Counted from the first letter of the stretch, positions 1 to 10,344 are shown. The stretch is 24,454 nucleotides of DNA from Tubiluchus corallicola (GCA_030141605.1 JAQGDQ010002473.1:1-24454), one strand, 5' to 3'. Program-made: numbers and translations. The notes: generated by a model from the sequence alone, not told the origin.

Positions 1-505
1 CTTCTGCATTTGCTGATTTCATTTCATTTTCTATTTTTTGTTCTGTCAACAAATCGTTATGTTTTAAATTTATTACGACAACATGTTTGTCATCTGTGAT
101 TCTCACGTCGTATATTCTGGGTTTTTTGTGAGGTTTCAAGTTACTTGCTACCATAAACACACCAACCATTCCTAGCGCTGCAAGTAGAACTGTTAACTCA
201 AATGTCACAGGAATAAATGGAGGCCATGAAGCGTAATCTTTTCCACCAATGATTAGTTGCCAGTCTATACCCATCATCCAATACTGCATTGATAAAGCTA
301 ATATTGCTCCTATTGCTCCAAACAAAAACGCAGCTATTGGCAGGCGAGAACGTTTATATCCCAAAGCTTTTTCTAGTCCATGTACGGGAAAAGGGGAATA
401 AACTTCTTCTATTTTTATGCCAGCGTCTTTTATTTGCCTTACTCCTTGTATCAACTCTTCCTCGTCGCTGTATACCCCTAGTAGATATTTTTGCTCTTTG
501 CTCAT
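1..505 (-). CDS. actD: ActD, ACIII membrane subunit (DUF3341), partial
   Basis: The reading frame starts at the ATG on 505-503 (minus) and stays open for 168 codons to the left edge, so the C-terminus lies outside the window. The protein begins MSKEQKYLLGVYSDEEELI and has a soluble N-terminal part. Two hydrophobic segments follow at about residues 55-78 and 97-120, separated by a short loop containing GGKDYASWPPF. This is the layout of DUF3341, the ActD subunit of alternative complex III, which sits in the inner membrane beside ActC. The neighbours agree: it lies 60 bp downstream of actC on the same strand, and actE and actF would be expected just off the left edge. I see no frame break in the visible part. 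Confidence is high from family match plus context. Confidence 0.9.
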   Translation of the reverse strand, partial: MSKEQKYLLGVYSDEEELIQGVRQIKDAGIKIEEVYSPFPVHGLEKALGYKRSRLPIAAFLFGAIGAILALSMQYWMMGIDWQLIIGGKDYASWPPFIPVTFELTVLLAALGMVGVFMVASNLKPHKKPRIYDVRITDDKHVVVINLKHNDLLTEQKIENEMKSANAE

Positions 506-565
506 GATTTAATATTTTTTGCTATTTACTTCCTAAATTCATATGTTAATACTTTGTAATATAAG

Positions 566-1923
566 CTATTCTTTGGTTGATGATGATTTCATAATACTTT
601 TTACTTCTGCCATGTTTACAATTGGAAAGAATTTTGAAAACAAGAAAAATAAAGTAAAGAACAGACCTATTGTAATGAAAATACACTCCTATATCATAGA
701 TAGAAGGTGAGAACATTGCCCAACTTGATGGCAAAAATCTCTATGTAATGACGTTACGATGATAACAAACCGTTCAAACCACATGCCTATATTTACAACT
801 ATTGATAGTATAAATGTTGCTACTAAACTGGTTCTTATCTTTTTAAACCAAAATAGTTGAGGGGAAACCACATTACAAGTCATCATTATCCAATATGCCC
901 ACCAATAAGGTCCAACAGCTCTATTAATAAAGGCATATTGTTCTGCGGGAACTCCTGAGTACCATGCCATAAAAAATTCTGACATATAGGCTATACCAAC
1001 AATAGACCCTGTAATGATAATTATAATGTTCATTAGTTCTATGTGCCCAATAGTAATGTAGCTTTCTAATTTACATACTTTTCTTGCTATTACTAAGAGT
1101 GTTAATACCATGGCAAACCCTGAAAACACAGCTCCAGCGACAAAATATGGGGGAAATATAGTGGTATGCCATCCTGGAATAACGGAGGTGGCAAAGTCAA
1201 ATGATACAATTGTATGAACAGAAAGTACTAAGGGGGTGGCTAAGCCTGCGAGTATTAATGCTACGGATTCGTATCGCAACCAGTCTTTTGCTCCGCCTGT
1301 CCAGCCAAAACTTAAAAAACTATATACTTTTTTGGATAATTTCTTTTTGGCTCTATCTCTTATTGTTGCAAAGTCTGGTATTAAGCCAATGTACCAAAAT
1401 ACCAATGAAACTGTAAAATATGTTGAAATGGCGAATACATCCCACAGTAATGGACTATTAAAATTAACCCACAAAGAACCAAATGTATTAGGTAATGGAA
1501 GCACCCAATGAGCCAACCATATTCTTCCCATGTGGATACCCGGAAATATTGCAGCGCATATTACTGCAAAAATGGTCATTGCTTCTGCTGATCTGTTGAT
1601 AGACATTCTCCATTTTGCCTGAAAAGCAATAGAATAGCAGATATTAATGTTCCAGCGTGCCCAATACCAACCCACCATACAAAATTTGTTATATCCCATG
1701 CCCATCCTACTGTTTTATTAAGTCCCCAGACTCCAATACCTCTCCATAATGTGGCGACTACGGCTATAAATCCTATGAGCAGAATTGCCACTGCAAGGCT
1801 TATGGCAAACAACCACGTTTTAGGTGCTTTTGCTTCTACGTGTTTACAAATATCGTTGGTTACGTCTGAAACTTTTTTGTTATCTGTAATTAACGGCTTT
1901 CTTATAGGTGAAACTATTTCCAT
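566..1923 (-). CDS. actC: ActC, ACIII quinol-binding NrfD/PsrC-like membrane subunit (frame broken 3 times)
   Basis: ActC is the multi-helix NrfD/PsrC-like subunit of alternative complex III that binds menaquinol in the inner membrane. The start is the ATG at 1923-1921, 15 bp after actB, and the end is the TAG at 568-566. This gives about 452 residues, a normal family length. Recognisable blocks are [41 protein letters not shown] and [13 protein letters not shown], with about ten hydrophobic helices. The gene is read in three frames. One base appears to be missing in the T run at 1613-1616 and one in the A run at 733-737, and one appears extra in the A run at 678-681. Each shift restores exactly the expected family sequence (for example FRQ then KWRMSIN, and HRDF then PSSWAMFSP). 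No nonsense substitution was seen. It is either a sequencing artefact or a very young pseudogene. Confidence 0.9.
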
Positions 1924-1938
1924 TATGTAAAAGTATTT

Positions 1939-4900
1939 TTATAGTAAATTATTTTTTTTGTTCCTCACTTTTGTCAAATACCATATGTTAGGACTTACAT
2001 TTAATTCTTCTAGCATATGGTATGCTCTTGGTTCTTGTATTTCTGTTGTTGTTTCTTTTTTTGATAACTTCAACAATTTTGAAATTTTGCTTTTTGGGTT
2101 TTTCATATCTCCAAAGACAATTGCCTTGGTGGGACATGCTGACGCGCATGCTGGTACTACATCTTCGTCTTTTATTTTTCGTTTTTCCTTTTTTGCATTT
2201 AATTTTCCTTCTTGTATTCTTTGAATACAGAAAGAACATTTTTCCATAACCCCTCTTGACCGCACCACTACATCAGGGTTTAGTACCATCTTACCCAGAG
2301 AGTTGTTCATTGAAAGGTTGTCTGGAAAATTTTTATTATCGTGATACTTAAACCAATTAAACCTTCTTACTTTATAAGGGCAGTTATTAGCACAATATCT
2401 TGTTCCAACACATCTATTATATGTCATTTGGTTAAGTCCTTCTGTGCTATGAGTTGTTGCCACTACGGGGCAAACTGTTTCACATGGTGCGTTATTACAG
2501 TGCTGACACATCATTGGTTGGAAACTGACTTCTGGGTTTTTTGCTGCTACTTCCAGTCCTTTTAAATCATTTCCTTCTGCATCACTACTATAATATCTGT
2601 CTATTCTGAGCCAATGCATTTCTCGACGGTTTAACACTTCTTCTTTTCCTACCACTGGAACATTATTTTCTGTTTGACATGAAATAACACAGGCATTGCA
2701 ACCTACACAAGAGTTCATGTCTATTACCATTCCCCAATGGTGATTTGGGTATTTGTGTCCATGCCAAAGTGTAACATTTTTGGGTTTTACTTTTCCTTTT
2801 GAAGTGGCAATATATGGATGAGATCTTCCTGCACCTTCATTTTGTTGATACTCTTTTAATGTGGTTTCTTGTATCACATTATCGCGTTGCATGTGAGTGC
2901 TATGCGTTTGCATTTGGGGTATTCTATATGCTTTTTCTGTTACGGTTATCTCTATATTTGATGAGTTAATAACAAAATTTGTTTCTCCGTTGGGTAGTAG
3001 AGTTAATAAAGAAAATGCATTTACTCCTATGTTGTCAGCTACTTTTCCAGCTTTGACCCTTCCATACCCTACTGCAATGCCAAAAGTGCCTTTTGCCTGT
3101 CCAGGTTGCACCATTATAGGTAACTCTAATCTTTTTCCATTAATATTTATTGTGGCCACTTTTGTTGCTCCCTCTTTCATTACCACTCCATGCTCTTGTG
3201 CCCAACTTGGATTTACTGTCAAATAATTATCCCAACATGCTTTTGTTATTGGGTCTGGCATTTCTTGTAGCCAAGGATTATTGGCTTGGCTACCGTCTCC
3301 TATGCTTACTTTTTCATATAGCACGACTTCATATTTCCCTTTGGGGGCATAAGTACTTTGTGCTGTTGAAGAGGCTTTTGCTAAAAGTTGCTGGTCTATT
3401 TTATATGTAATATTGTTCCTTTCTGTTTTGGGGGTTGCATTAAACACGCCGTCATGCCATATCCTTTTGCAAAACTCATCAAAGTCTATGTATGTGCTTT
3501 GTTCTTCAAACGATTGTTTCCAAGATTTTTTAACATACTCATAATAATCTACATTCTTTTCTTCTGCCCACATCAGCAAGGTATGTGGGGTTTGACGTGT
3601 GTCAAATAGTGGTGTGATAGAGGGTTGAATTAACGAAAAACTATTTTTTTGAGGCTCTGCATCGCCCCATGACTCTAAAAAGTGATGATCTGGAGCAATA
3701 TAATCAGTCAAACTAGCAGTTTCATCTTTTCTATCAGATGTAGAAATTTTCAATGAAACTTTTTCCATAGATTGTGCTATTACTTCTCCTAATGCATAGT
3801 CATATACAGGGTTACAGTTTAAAAATATTACATTTGAAACCGCTCCCGCATTCATTTCACTAACGAATCCTCTCATGCCTCTATCGTCTCCTTGCCTATA
3901 ATGTAGAGGGTTGTTTAAATCAATGGTGCTTCCATAATTGTTTAGCATATGGTTGATAGCGTTAACAATTATTTGAATATTTGTATCGTTGTTTCCTGAT
4001 ACAACCAAAGACTTACCTTTATTGGCTATTAATTCTCTTGTTGCTTGTGAAAGAAGTTTATGCTTTTTTTCTTTACCTTGAATGGTAGAATGTTGTAGTA
4101 TTTTAGCTATTTCGTTGTGCAAAGTTACCAGCAATTTATACTCATCTGATGGCTTTACAGGTATTCTATAGTCAGCATTAGCGCCTGTTAAAGAGAGGTT
4201 TGCTTCAAACTGATAAAGGCAAGACATTTGTTTTTTTCCGTTGCCTAACTTTCTGTTTTCCACAAAATCTCTACTAAATTTTGCTGGGTTTATCCACGTT
4301 CCAATAAAATCGCAGGAGAAGCTAACAATAGTTTTTGCTTTTTCAAAATGATATGATGGAATAACTGCTTGATCAAAAGATTTTTTATTAGCTGCTAATA
4401 TTCCATAAGAGGAAATAGGATCGTATGTAACAACTTTTGTTGTGGGATATTTCTTTATAAAGTCATTAATTGCATTTTTGAAAGAAGGACTTAAAATGGT
4501 TTTTGTGACAAGCCATATTGTTTCGCCTTTGCTTGATAAATCTTTGAGATGCTGTATTACTTCTTTGTCAATCTTTTTCCATGTTGTTTTTTTCTCTTTT
4601 ATGTATGGAGAAGTTAATCTTTCAGTGTCGTATAGAGACAATACAGAGGCTTCTACTTGTGCATTCGTTGCTCCATTAGATACTTTTGACAATGTGTTGC
4701 CTGTTATTTTAATAGGTCTTCCTTCTCTTGTTTTGACTACAACACTGCAATAATTGCCGCCATTAACATAAGATGAGGCATAATAGTTTGCAACGCCAGG
4801 TTCTATTTCTACAGGTTTGTTTAAATAAGGAATAGCTTTTCTCACGGGGGCTTCGCAGGCGGCTAAAGATGCTGCTGTGATACTAAATCCCATCAATTTT

Positions 4901-5040
4901 AAAAAGTCTCTTCGTGTAGGGAAGTCTTTTTCTTTTACAGGTAACTCTTCTGGGAACTCTTTTTGAAATACACTTTCTTCTTTTGGTGTTAGTGGTAACT
5001 GCTCAATTCCTTGCCAATATAATTTTTTATTTTTACTCAT
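1939..5040 (-). CDS. actB: ActB, ACIII iron-sulfur subunit (molybdopterin-like plus ferredoxin domains)
   Basis: ActB is the large periplasmic electron-transfer subunit of alternative complex III, intact at 1033 residues. The N-terminus has a Tat-type motif TRRDFLKLMG (residues 42-51), followed by a hydrophobic stretch and LAAC with the cysteine at 62. This fits Tat export followed by lipid attachment. A long domain resembling molybdopterin oxidoreductases follows; the known family lacks a metal cofactor there. The C-terminal quarter carries the ferredoxin-like cluster motifs: CVGCNACVISC near 775, CQHCNNAPCETVCP near 845, CVGTRYCANNCP near 880, CSFCIQR near 933 and CASACP near 965. These are the ligands for the complex's Fe-S clusters between quinol and the haems of ActA. 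It lies between actA (22 bp away) and actC (15 bp away) on the same strand, clearly one operon. Confidence 0.95.
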   Translation of the reverse strand: MSKNKKLYWQGIEQLPLTPKEESVFQKEFPEELPVKEKDFPTRRDFLKLMGFSITAASLAACEAPVRKAIPYLNKPVEIEPGVANYYASSYVNGGNYCSVVVKTREGRPIKITGNTLSKVSNGATNAQVEASVLSLYDTERLTSPYIKEKKTTWKKIDKEVIQHLKDLSSKGETIWLVTKTILSPSFKNAINDFIKKYPTTKVVTYDPISSYGILAANKKSFDQAVIPSYHFEKAKTIVSFSCDFIGTWINPAKFSRDFVENRKLGNGKKQMSCLYQFEANLSLTGANADYRIPVKPSDEYKLLVTLHNEIAKILQHSTIQGKEKKHKLLSQATRELIANKGKSLVVSGNNDTNIQIIVNAINHMLNNYGSTIDLNNPLHYRQGDDRGMRGFVSEMNAGAVSNVIFLNCNPVYDYALGEVIAQSMEKVSLKISTSDRKDETASLTDYIAPDHHFLESWGDAEPQKNSFSLIQPSITPLFDTRQTPHTLLMWAEEKNVDYYEYVKKSWKQSFEEQSTYIDFDEFCKRIWHDGVFNATPKTERNNITYKIDQQLLAKASSTAQSTYAPKGKYEVVLYEKVSIGDGSQANNPWLQEMPDPITKACWDNYLTVNPSWAQEHGVVMKEGATKVATININGKRLELPIMVQPGQAKGTFGIAVGYGRVKAGKVADNIGVNAFSLLTLLPNGETNFVINSSNIEITVTEKAYRIPQMQTHSTHMQRDNVIQETTLKEYQQNEGAGRSHPYIATSKGKVKPKNVTLWHGHKYPNHHWGMVIDMNSCVGCNACVISCQTENNVPVVGKEEVLNRREMHWLRIDRYYSSDAEGNDLKGLEVAAKNPEVSFQPMMCQHCNNAPCETVCPVVATTHSTEGLNQMTYNRCVGTRYCANNCPYKVRRFNWFKYHDNKNFPDNLSMNNSLGKMVLNPDVVVRSRGVMEKCSFCIQRIQEGKLNAKKEKRKIKDEDVVPACASACPTKAIVFGDMKNPKSKISKLLKLSKKETTTEIQEPRAYHMLEELNVSPNIWYLTKVRNKKNNLL

Positions 5041-5062
5041 TGCCTCTTTCTTAAAATTTAGT

Positions 5063-6308
5063 TTAGTAATGACATTTTGAACACTCTAGCCCTCCAATGT
5101 CTTCAACTGTTATTCCTTTAAATTCGGATTGATGTATAAGACCATCAAAATATGCATTGTCTTTTGCTTGAACAAATCCTTCATTAGGTTTCCTTGCCAT
5201 ATCACCTGCCCCATTTCTATGACAATCTACACACCAACCCATTGTCAAATCGGGTATTTGTGCCATAACTTCCATGGTTTCTACTTCTCCGTGACATGTT
5301 TGGCACTCTAATTCTCCTACTTTAACATGTTGGGAGTGGTTAAAACGAGACAAATGAGGTAGATTATGTATCCTTATCCATTCTATTGGCTTATTGTTTT
5401 CTATTGCAGCAAATATTTTTTCTATCTCAGGTGTCTTTCCTGGGTCTTTTGTTTTTAAAATAGCATTATGACAGTTCATACAAACATTTGCAGAGGGAAT
5501 ACCCGCGTGTTGCCCTTGTGTTGCGCTGGAATGGCAATATAGGCAAGGTATTTCAAAGTTGCCTGCATGTGTTTTGTGAGAGAATGCAATGGGTTGCTTG
5601 GGAGAGTATCCTTGTTGAATGCCTATGTCATACAATAGGCTTATACCTCCATATATAATCAATATAACTACTACTGCTGTAATTAATTTTTTGATTTTAG
5701 GGTACTTTTGCCCAAAGGTGTAGACTACAATATTTTCTTTGCCATACTTTGTAATTAGATAACGTTCTAATTTATTAGTAAATGTAATTAATAGTGCTAA
5801 AAAGACAAGTAGTACAAAGGTAAAAAGCCCTAACACTAATACTAGCCCAAAAGACACGGGCTTTTCTTGCGCAACAGGAGTAGCTACACTGGTAGCTGGG
5901 GCGATTGTCTCTTCGGGGGTGGGGTCTATAGTCTCTTTTTGGATGTATGCTAATAGTAAAATTATTTGCTCATCTGTAAGATTAGGAAAAGGAGTCATTA
6001 TAAGCTTATTATACTCCTCAAAAAGTTGTACGGCATACTCATCTCCACTCCTCAATTACTTCTTGCGAATTTTTAATAAATTTCGTTATCCATGGAATAT
6101 CTTTTCGCTTATATACTTCTTTTAGCGGAGGACCTAATAGCCTATCTTGTATTTTATGACAGACTTTACAGTTGGCATCAAATAAAGCTTTTCCTTCATT
6201 TATAGCTGCCTCATCATTTGGGATGTCTTTTTCTTGAGCTTTAATCTCTGTTGCTAATAACAAGGACATGACTAATCCCCATAAAAAACAATGCTTTGGT
6301 AGATTCAT
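5063..6308 (-). CDS. actA: ActA, ACIII multihaem cytochrome c subunit (one frameshift)
   Basis: ActA is the periplasmic multihaem cytochrome c of alternative complex III, which passes electrons to a terminal oxidase or a soluble cytochrome. I chose the ATG at 6308-6306 because it gives a signal peptide (MNLPKHCFLWGLVMSLLLA, cleavage after KA near residue 24); the longer upstream reading has no support. A class I cytochrome domain comes first, with CKVCH at residues 47-51. It is followed by a linker rich in P, E, T and A, two hydrophobic segments, and then five more haem sites: CLYCH, CMNCH, CQTCH, CVDCH and CSKCH. The reading frame changes near 6048-6055: the first frame ends ..SQEVIEEWR and the second continues RSGDEYAVQLFEEYNK, the normal continuation of this domain. 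One base appears extra (or two missing). It is first in the operon, with a promoter candidate upstream. Confidence 0.9.
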
Positions 6309-6380
6309 ATAAATTATTATTTTATCTAAAATCAATAGTACATTAAACAGTGCATAAATATAAAACTTTTTTATTAAAAG

Positions 6381-6412
6381 CAAATTTATACATAAATTTT
6401 AAAGCACTGCAA
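6381..6412 (-). promoter_or_regulatory. Candidate promoter of the act operon
   Basis: On the minus strand there is TAAATTTG at 6388-6381, matching the Bacteroidota -7 consensus TAnnTTTG. A TTG lies at 6412-6410, 21 bp upstream, in the usual -33 range. Transcription would start near 6374, giving a leader of about 65 nt before actA. This is consensus matching only, in a very AT-rich region, so chance matches are possible. A second TAAATTTG on the minus strand (6518-6511) is less well placed. Confidence 0.4.
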
Positions 6413-6552
6413 TTTACAATAAAATTTTTTATAAAAAAATCATATAAAAATAAATTATAAGAAAAATTTAACTATAGTGTGAAAGCGCCTAAATAGAAGG
6501 AAGTATTTCACAAATTTATATGAAATTAGTTTTATAATTTAAATTATACTTT

Positions 6553-6578
6553 TAAATTTGTTGCTCAAAATATATTTG
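6553..6578 (+). promoter_or_regulatory. Candidate -7 boxes upstream of the GT117 gene
   Basis: Two plus-strand matches to TAnnTTTG are present, TAAATTTG at 6553-6560 and TATATTTG at 6571-6578, 52 and 34 bp before the ATG at 6612. I see no clear TTG at the ideal -33 distance for either. The 300-bp divergent gap between actA and this gene (6309-6611) otherwise holds only AT-rich sequence with no convincing ORF or RNA. Confidence 0.3.
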
Positions 6579-6611
6579 TTTAAAATGATCAACACTTAAT
6601 TGCGTGACTAA

Positions 6612-9597
6612 ATGCAGATAGTAAACTATAAAAAAATCAATAATTTAGTGGGCTGGTTAGTGTTCTTAGTAGTTCTGCTTATTTTAGGCTCTACATTTGA
6701 AGAAACCGCTAGCTTTTGGGATTGTGCAGAGTTTATTGCTTGTGCATATAAACTTGAGTCACCACACCCTCCAGGTGCTCCGTTTTTTCTATTAATAAGT
6801 AGAGTAGTTTCGCTTTTAGCTTTTGGCGATGTGGAAAAGGTGGCTTATTGGATTAATGCTTCAAGTGTGTTATGGAGTAGTTTTGCTGTGTTGTTTCTTT
6901 TTTGGTCTATTACTATACTAGGAAAGAGGATGTTAAAGGCGAAAAATGGTAAAGAGACCCTTGTCCAGACAATTACATTAATGGGAGCAGGCGTAGTAGG
7001 AGCTTTAGCGTGTGCTTTTTCTGACACATTTTGGTTTTCAGCCGTAGAAGCAGAAGTTTATTCAATGTCTATATTTTTTACAGCTTTTGTTTTTTGGGCA
7101 ACGCTTAAATGGAGCAATATGAAAGACCTCAAAAAGGCAAATAAGTGGTTTATATTTATTTGTTATTTATTAGGGCTTACTATAGGTGTTCACTTATTGG
7201 GCTTGCTTGTAATACCGGCATTGGCATTTTTATACTATTTTAAACTTCTTGAAAAGAAGCAAAAAAAAGTAACCCCAAGGTTTAATAACATTTTTGTTGG
7301 CTTAGTATTTGGCGTTTAGCAAAAACAACATTATTGTTCTTGGGCTACCCACTTTGGCTGGAAAGTTTGAAGTATTGTTTGTCAATGCTCTTGGAATGCC
7401 ATTTGGATCAGGGGCTATCTTCTTTTCGCTATTAATTTTAAGCAGCTTAATATATGGAATTTATTATGCACATAAACATAAAAAATCTCTACTTAGCACA
7501 TTTTTATTGGGCACAACCTTTATCCTAATAGGCTATTCTTCATATACCATACTACTAATTAGATCACAGTTTAACCCACCTCTTGATTCTAATAATCCCG
7601 AAAATATTATGTCTTTCATTTCATATCTTAATAGAGAACAGTATGGAACGAGACCTTTGCTATATGGGCCTTACTATGATGCAGAAATGATTGATAGGGT
7701 GGAAGTAGGAAAAAGTTATGTTAAAGGAGAAACAAACTATTTAGTAAGTGAAGTGAAATCAGAGGCTAAATATGATCCCAGGCGTATGACTTTTTTGCCT
7801 AGGATGTATAGTCAAGAAGATAGACATATTAAAGGTTATCAACATTGGATAAAATTGAGTAGGGGGAAAAAACCTAAATTTGCAGATAACCTTAGGTTTT
7901 TGATTAAATATCAATTTGAGCACATGTATATGCGATATTTTTTATGGAATTTTGCAGGAAGGGAGAGTGATGAACAACATGCCTTGTGGAGCACTCCATT
8001 TGATAAGTCTTTAAATACAATGCCAAAAGCGCTTCACAATAAAGCAAATAATAATTTCTATATGTTGCCACTAATTCTTGGAATTTTGGGAGCGCTCTAC
8101 CATGCCCTAAACAAAAAAAGAGACTTTGCAGCGGTAATGATTTTGTTTTTGCTCATGGGAGTGATATTGATGCTATATACAAATAATCCAATGCCAGAAC
8201 CTCGTGAAAGAGACTATATATATGTTGGTTCATTTTATGCTTTTTGTATTTGGATAGGTCTGGGAGTTATGTCATTAGCACAATGGGGGAGCTTTCTATT
8301 TAAGAAAAGGCAAACAGTATTAACCGCCACCATGAGTGGAGTAGTAGGGCTTTCTGTTCCTGCTATCATGCTTGCTAGCGGATACGATGACCATGACAGG
8401 TCTAATAGATATTTTTCTGTAGATGCAGCAAAAAATTTCTTGGCGTCTTGTGCCCCCAATGCTGTATTATTTACAGGAGGAGATAATGATACTTTTCCAT
8501 TATGGTATGTGCAAGAAGTAGAAGGATTTAGGACTGATGTTAGAGTATTAGTAACTTCATATTACAATGCAGGTTGGAACATAGAACAATCTACTTATAA
8601 AGTAAATGATTCCGAACCTATCCAGTATACCCTTCTTCCTAAAAATTATCGCCAAGGAGGGTTTAATGACTACCTTCCTTTTTATGAACATCCAAACCTA
8701 AAAGGAAAAGCGATAGATTTAGAAGGTTTTTTGAGACTAATAAAAGAAGAGCACCCATCTTTGGGGGTAAGGAAAATTTACTAGCGTTAACTCTTTTACT
8801 AAGTAAAACTTCATGCTAAATGTAACACTTCTGCAGTATTAGATAAAGGGATAATAAGCGAAGAATTAACCCCTTATTTAACAGATAAAATGTTTTTTAA
8901 TGTAAAAGGAGGATACATGGATAAAGCATCGCTTATGATATTAGATATGATGGTGACAAATAAATGGGATAGACCTATCTATTTTAACGCAACAGCTCTT
9001 TATTCCCTCAAAGTGAACTTTAAAAATCATGTCGTACAAGAAGGCAGTGTGTATAGATTGTTACCAGTACAAAATCCACATGAAACCCCTTTGATTAACA
9101 GAAACTTAACGTATGAAAGTTTGATGAACAACTATCATTATAGAGGGTTGACTGACTCAACAGTTTATTATACTGGAGATTATAAAGGTTTTGTTCAAAA
9201 TAATAGAATGACCTTCATTCAAGCCGCACAAGCATGTTTGTTAGAAGGCGAGGATGAGAAAGCAAAAGATTTATTATTTAAATGTTTAGAGGAGATGCCA
9301 TACCAAGCCGTCCCTTATGATTATACAGTGATTTCTTTGGCAAATCTGCTTTTTAGAGTAGACGAAAAAAAGGCAAAGGAAATAACAGAAGCAGCGGGAA
9401 TATGGGCAGGCGAAGCATTCCAATACCTTAATGAAAACCCAAAAACTCTAAGTTCTTTGATAAGAGAAGAGGCAAGAGATAAATATAAAACTATCTTATC
9501 CAATTTGGCGCTTATAGCTAGAGAAAATGATGAAACAGAATTGCATGAAAAGCTATCAGCTTATATGTCTAATAAAAACAAAAAAATGATGTTTTAA
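6612..9597 (+). CDS. DUF2723 / GT117 family membrane glycosyltransferase-like protein (several frameshifts)
   Basis: This is a large multi-spanning membrane protein of the DUF2723 family (CAZy GT117, related to TMEM260 protein O-mannosyltransferases), about 995 residues if the frame breaks are ignored. The N-terminus has the family hallmark ASFWDCAEFIACAYKL followed by HPPGAPFF. Several hydrophobic helices follow, then PREREXDYIYVGSFYAF-type sequence (here EPRERDYIYVGSFYAF), the block FTGGDNDTFPLWYVQEVEG, and a soluble C-terminal part with NKWDRPIYFNAT. The frame breaks are an apparent extra T at 7315-7317 and three apparent losses at 8763-8767 (G run), 8810-8811 (T run) and 8824-8825 (A run). 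The last three together return to the original frame. It probably transfers sugars to exported proteins, but the substrate is unknown. It lies divergent from actA and 32 bp before DUF177. Confidence 0.85.
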
Positions 9598-9629
9598 TGT
9601 AAAAAAGTTAAACTTACCACATTTAAATC

Positions 9630-10148
9630 ATGTTAAAAACGTTTCAAATAAATATAAAGGGATTGAAAAATGGAAAACATAAGTTCTCCTATGAAATAAA
9701 TAAAGATTTTTTTCAGGAGTATGAGTATGGAATATTAAAAAATGGAAATGTCAATGTAGAACTGGAGTTAGATAAACAAGAAACACATTTGGTTTTTTTA
9801 TTTAATTTCAGTGGAACTGTGGAGTTGGAATGTGACCGATCTTTGAAAAAATTTGATTACCCCATGAAATTTACTAAAACATTGATATTTAAATATGGTC
9901 ATAAGAATGAAGAATTGACAGATGAGATAGAATATATTAAATATGATACCCCTTCAATTAATACGGCAAAATATATTTATGAGTTAATTACAGTGGCAGT
10001 TCCAATGAAGCGGTTGCATCCAAAATATAGTCAAGAAGGTGAAAATGATGAACTTATATACACATCTGGTAAAGTAAAAAAGAAAAAATCTAAGGTAGAC
10101 CCAAGGTGGCAAGAATTAGTAAACTTAAAAAGAAAATTTAACAAATAA
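9630..10148 (+). CDS. DUF177 / YceD family protein
   Basis: This gene of 172 residues encodes a DUF177 (YceD-like) protein. Members usually sit directly before rpmF, as here with a 4-bp gap, and in other bacteria are linked to 23S rRNA or ribosome metabolism; the exact role is not settled. The sequence shows the expected two-part architecture: an N-terminal beta-rich part with GLKNGKHKFSYEI and VNVELELDKQ, and an acidic middle region ending in DEIEYIKYDTPSINTAKYIYELI. The lysine-rich tail KVKKKKSKVDPRWQELVNLK carries the typical WQEL motif close to the end. There is no signal peptide, so it is cytoplasmic. The start ATG at 9630 is the only good one. Identity of the family is confident; function is inferred from family context. 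Confidence 0.85.
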   Translation: MLKTFQINIKGLKNGKHKFSYEINKDFFQEYEYGILKNGNVNVELELDKQETHLVFLFNFSGTVELECDRSLKKFDYPMKFTKTLIFKYGHKNEELTDEIEYIKYDTPSINTAKYIYELITVAVPMKRLHPKYSQEGENDELIYTSGKVKKKKSKVDPRWQELVNLKRKFNK

Positions 10149-10152
10149 TAAT

Positions 10153-10344
10153 ATGCCAAATCCAAAACGACGACATTCGAAAACGAGAAGAGACAAAAGA
10201 AGAACCCATTACAAGTTGCACGAAAAAGCACTGTTTGTTTGTCCCACAACAAAAGAGCCCCATTTGCCACATAGAGCATTTTGGCATGAAGGGAAATTGT
10301 ATTATAAAGGACAAATAGTGATGGAAAAAAATCAACAAGACTAA
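10153..10344 (+). CDS. rpmF: 50S ribosomal protein bL32
   Basis: This small basic protein of 63 residues is ribosomal protein L32 of the large subunit. The N-terminus MPNPKRRHSKTRRDKRRTHY is the conserved L32 signature. The rest reads CPTTKEPHLPHRAFWHEGKLYYKGQ, as in Bacteroidota L32. Only one of the four zinc-binding cysteines of the C+ form remains, so this is the zinc-free (C-) type. It starts 4 bp after the stop of DUF177, so the two are almost certainly co-transcribed. A 96-bp gap follows before fabH, with no plsX in between. Confidence 0.95.
   Translation: MPNPKRRHSKTRRDKRRTHYKLHEKALFVCPTTKEPHLPHRAFWHEGKLYYKGQIVMEKNQQD

Noticed and set aside
1201-1511. Plus-strand ORFs within the actC region
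   Set aside because: They are antisense to conserved actC sequence and have no family features.
5063-6055. Separate cytochrome gene starting with TTG at 6055
   Set aside because: This frame begins in the middle of the N-terminal cytochrome c domain; the upstream frame supplies the missing half and the signal peptide, so a single frameshifted actA is better.
6309-6611. tRNA or small RNA in the AT-rich divergent gap
   Set aside because: No cloverleaf, conserved tRNA boxes or terminator-like hairpin can be seen.
7310-7320. Programmed frameshifting or transcriptional slippage as the cause of the broken frames
   Set aside because: The runs involved are only 2-5 bases long and there is no slippery heptamer with a downstream structure; too many unrelated genes are affected.
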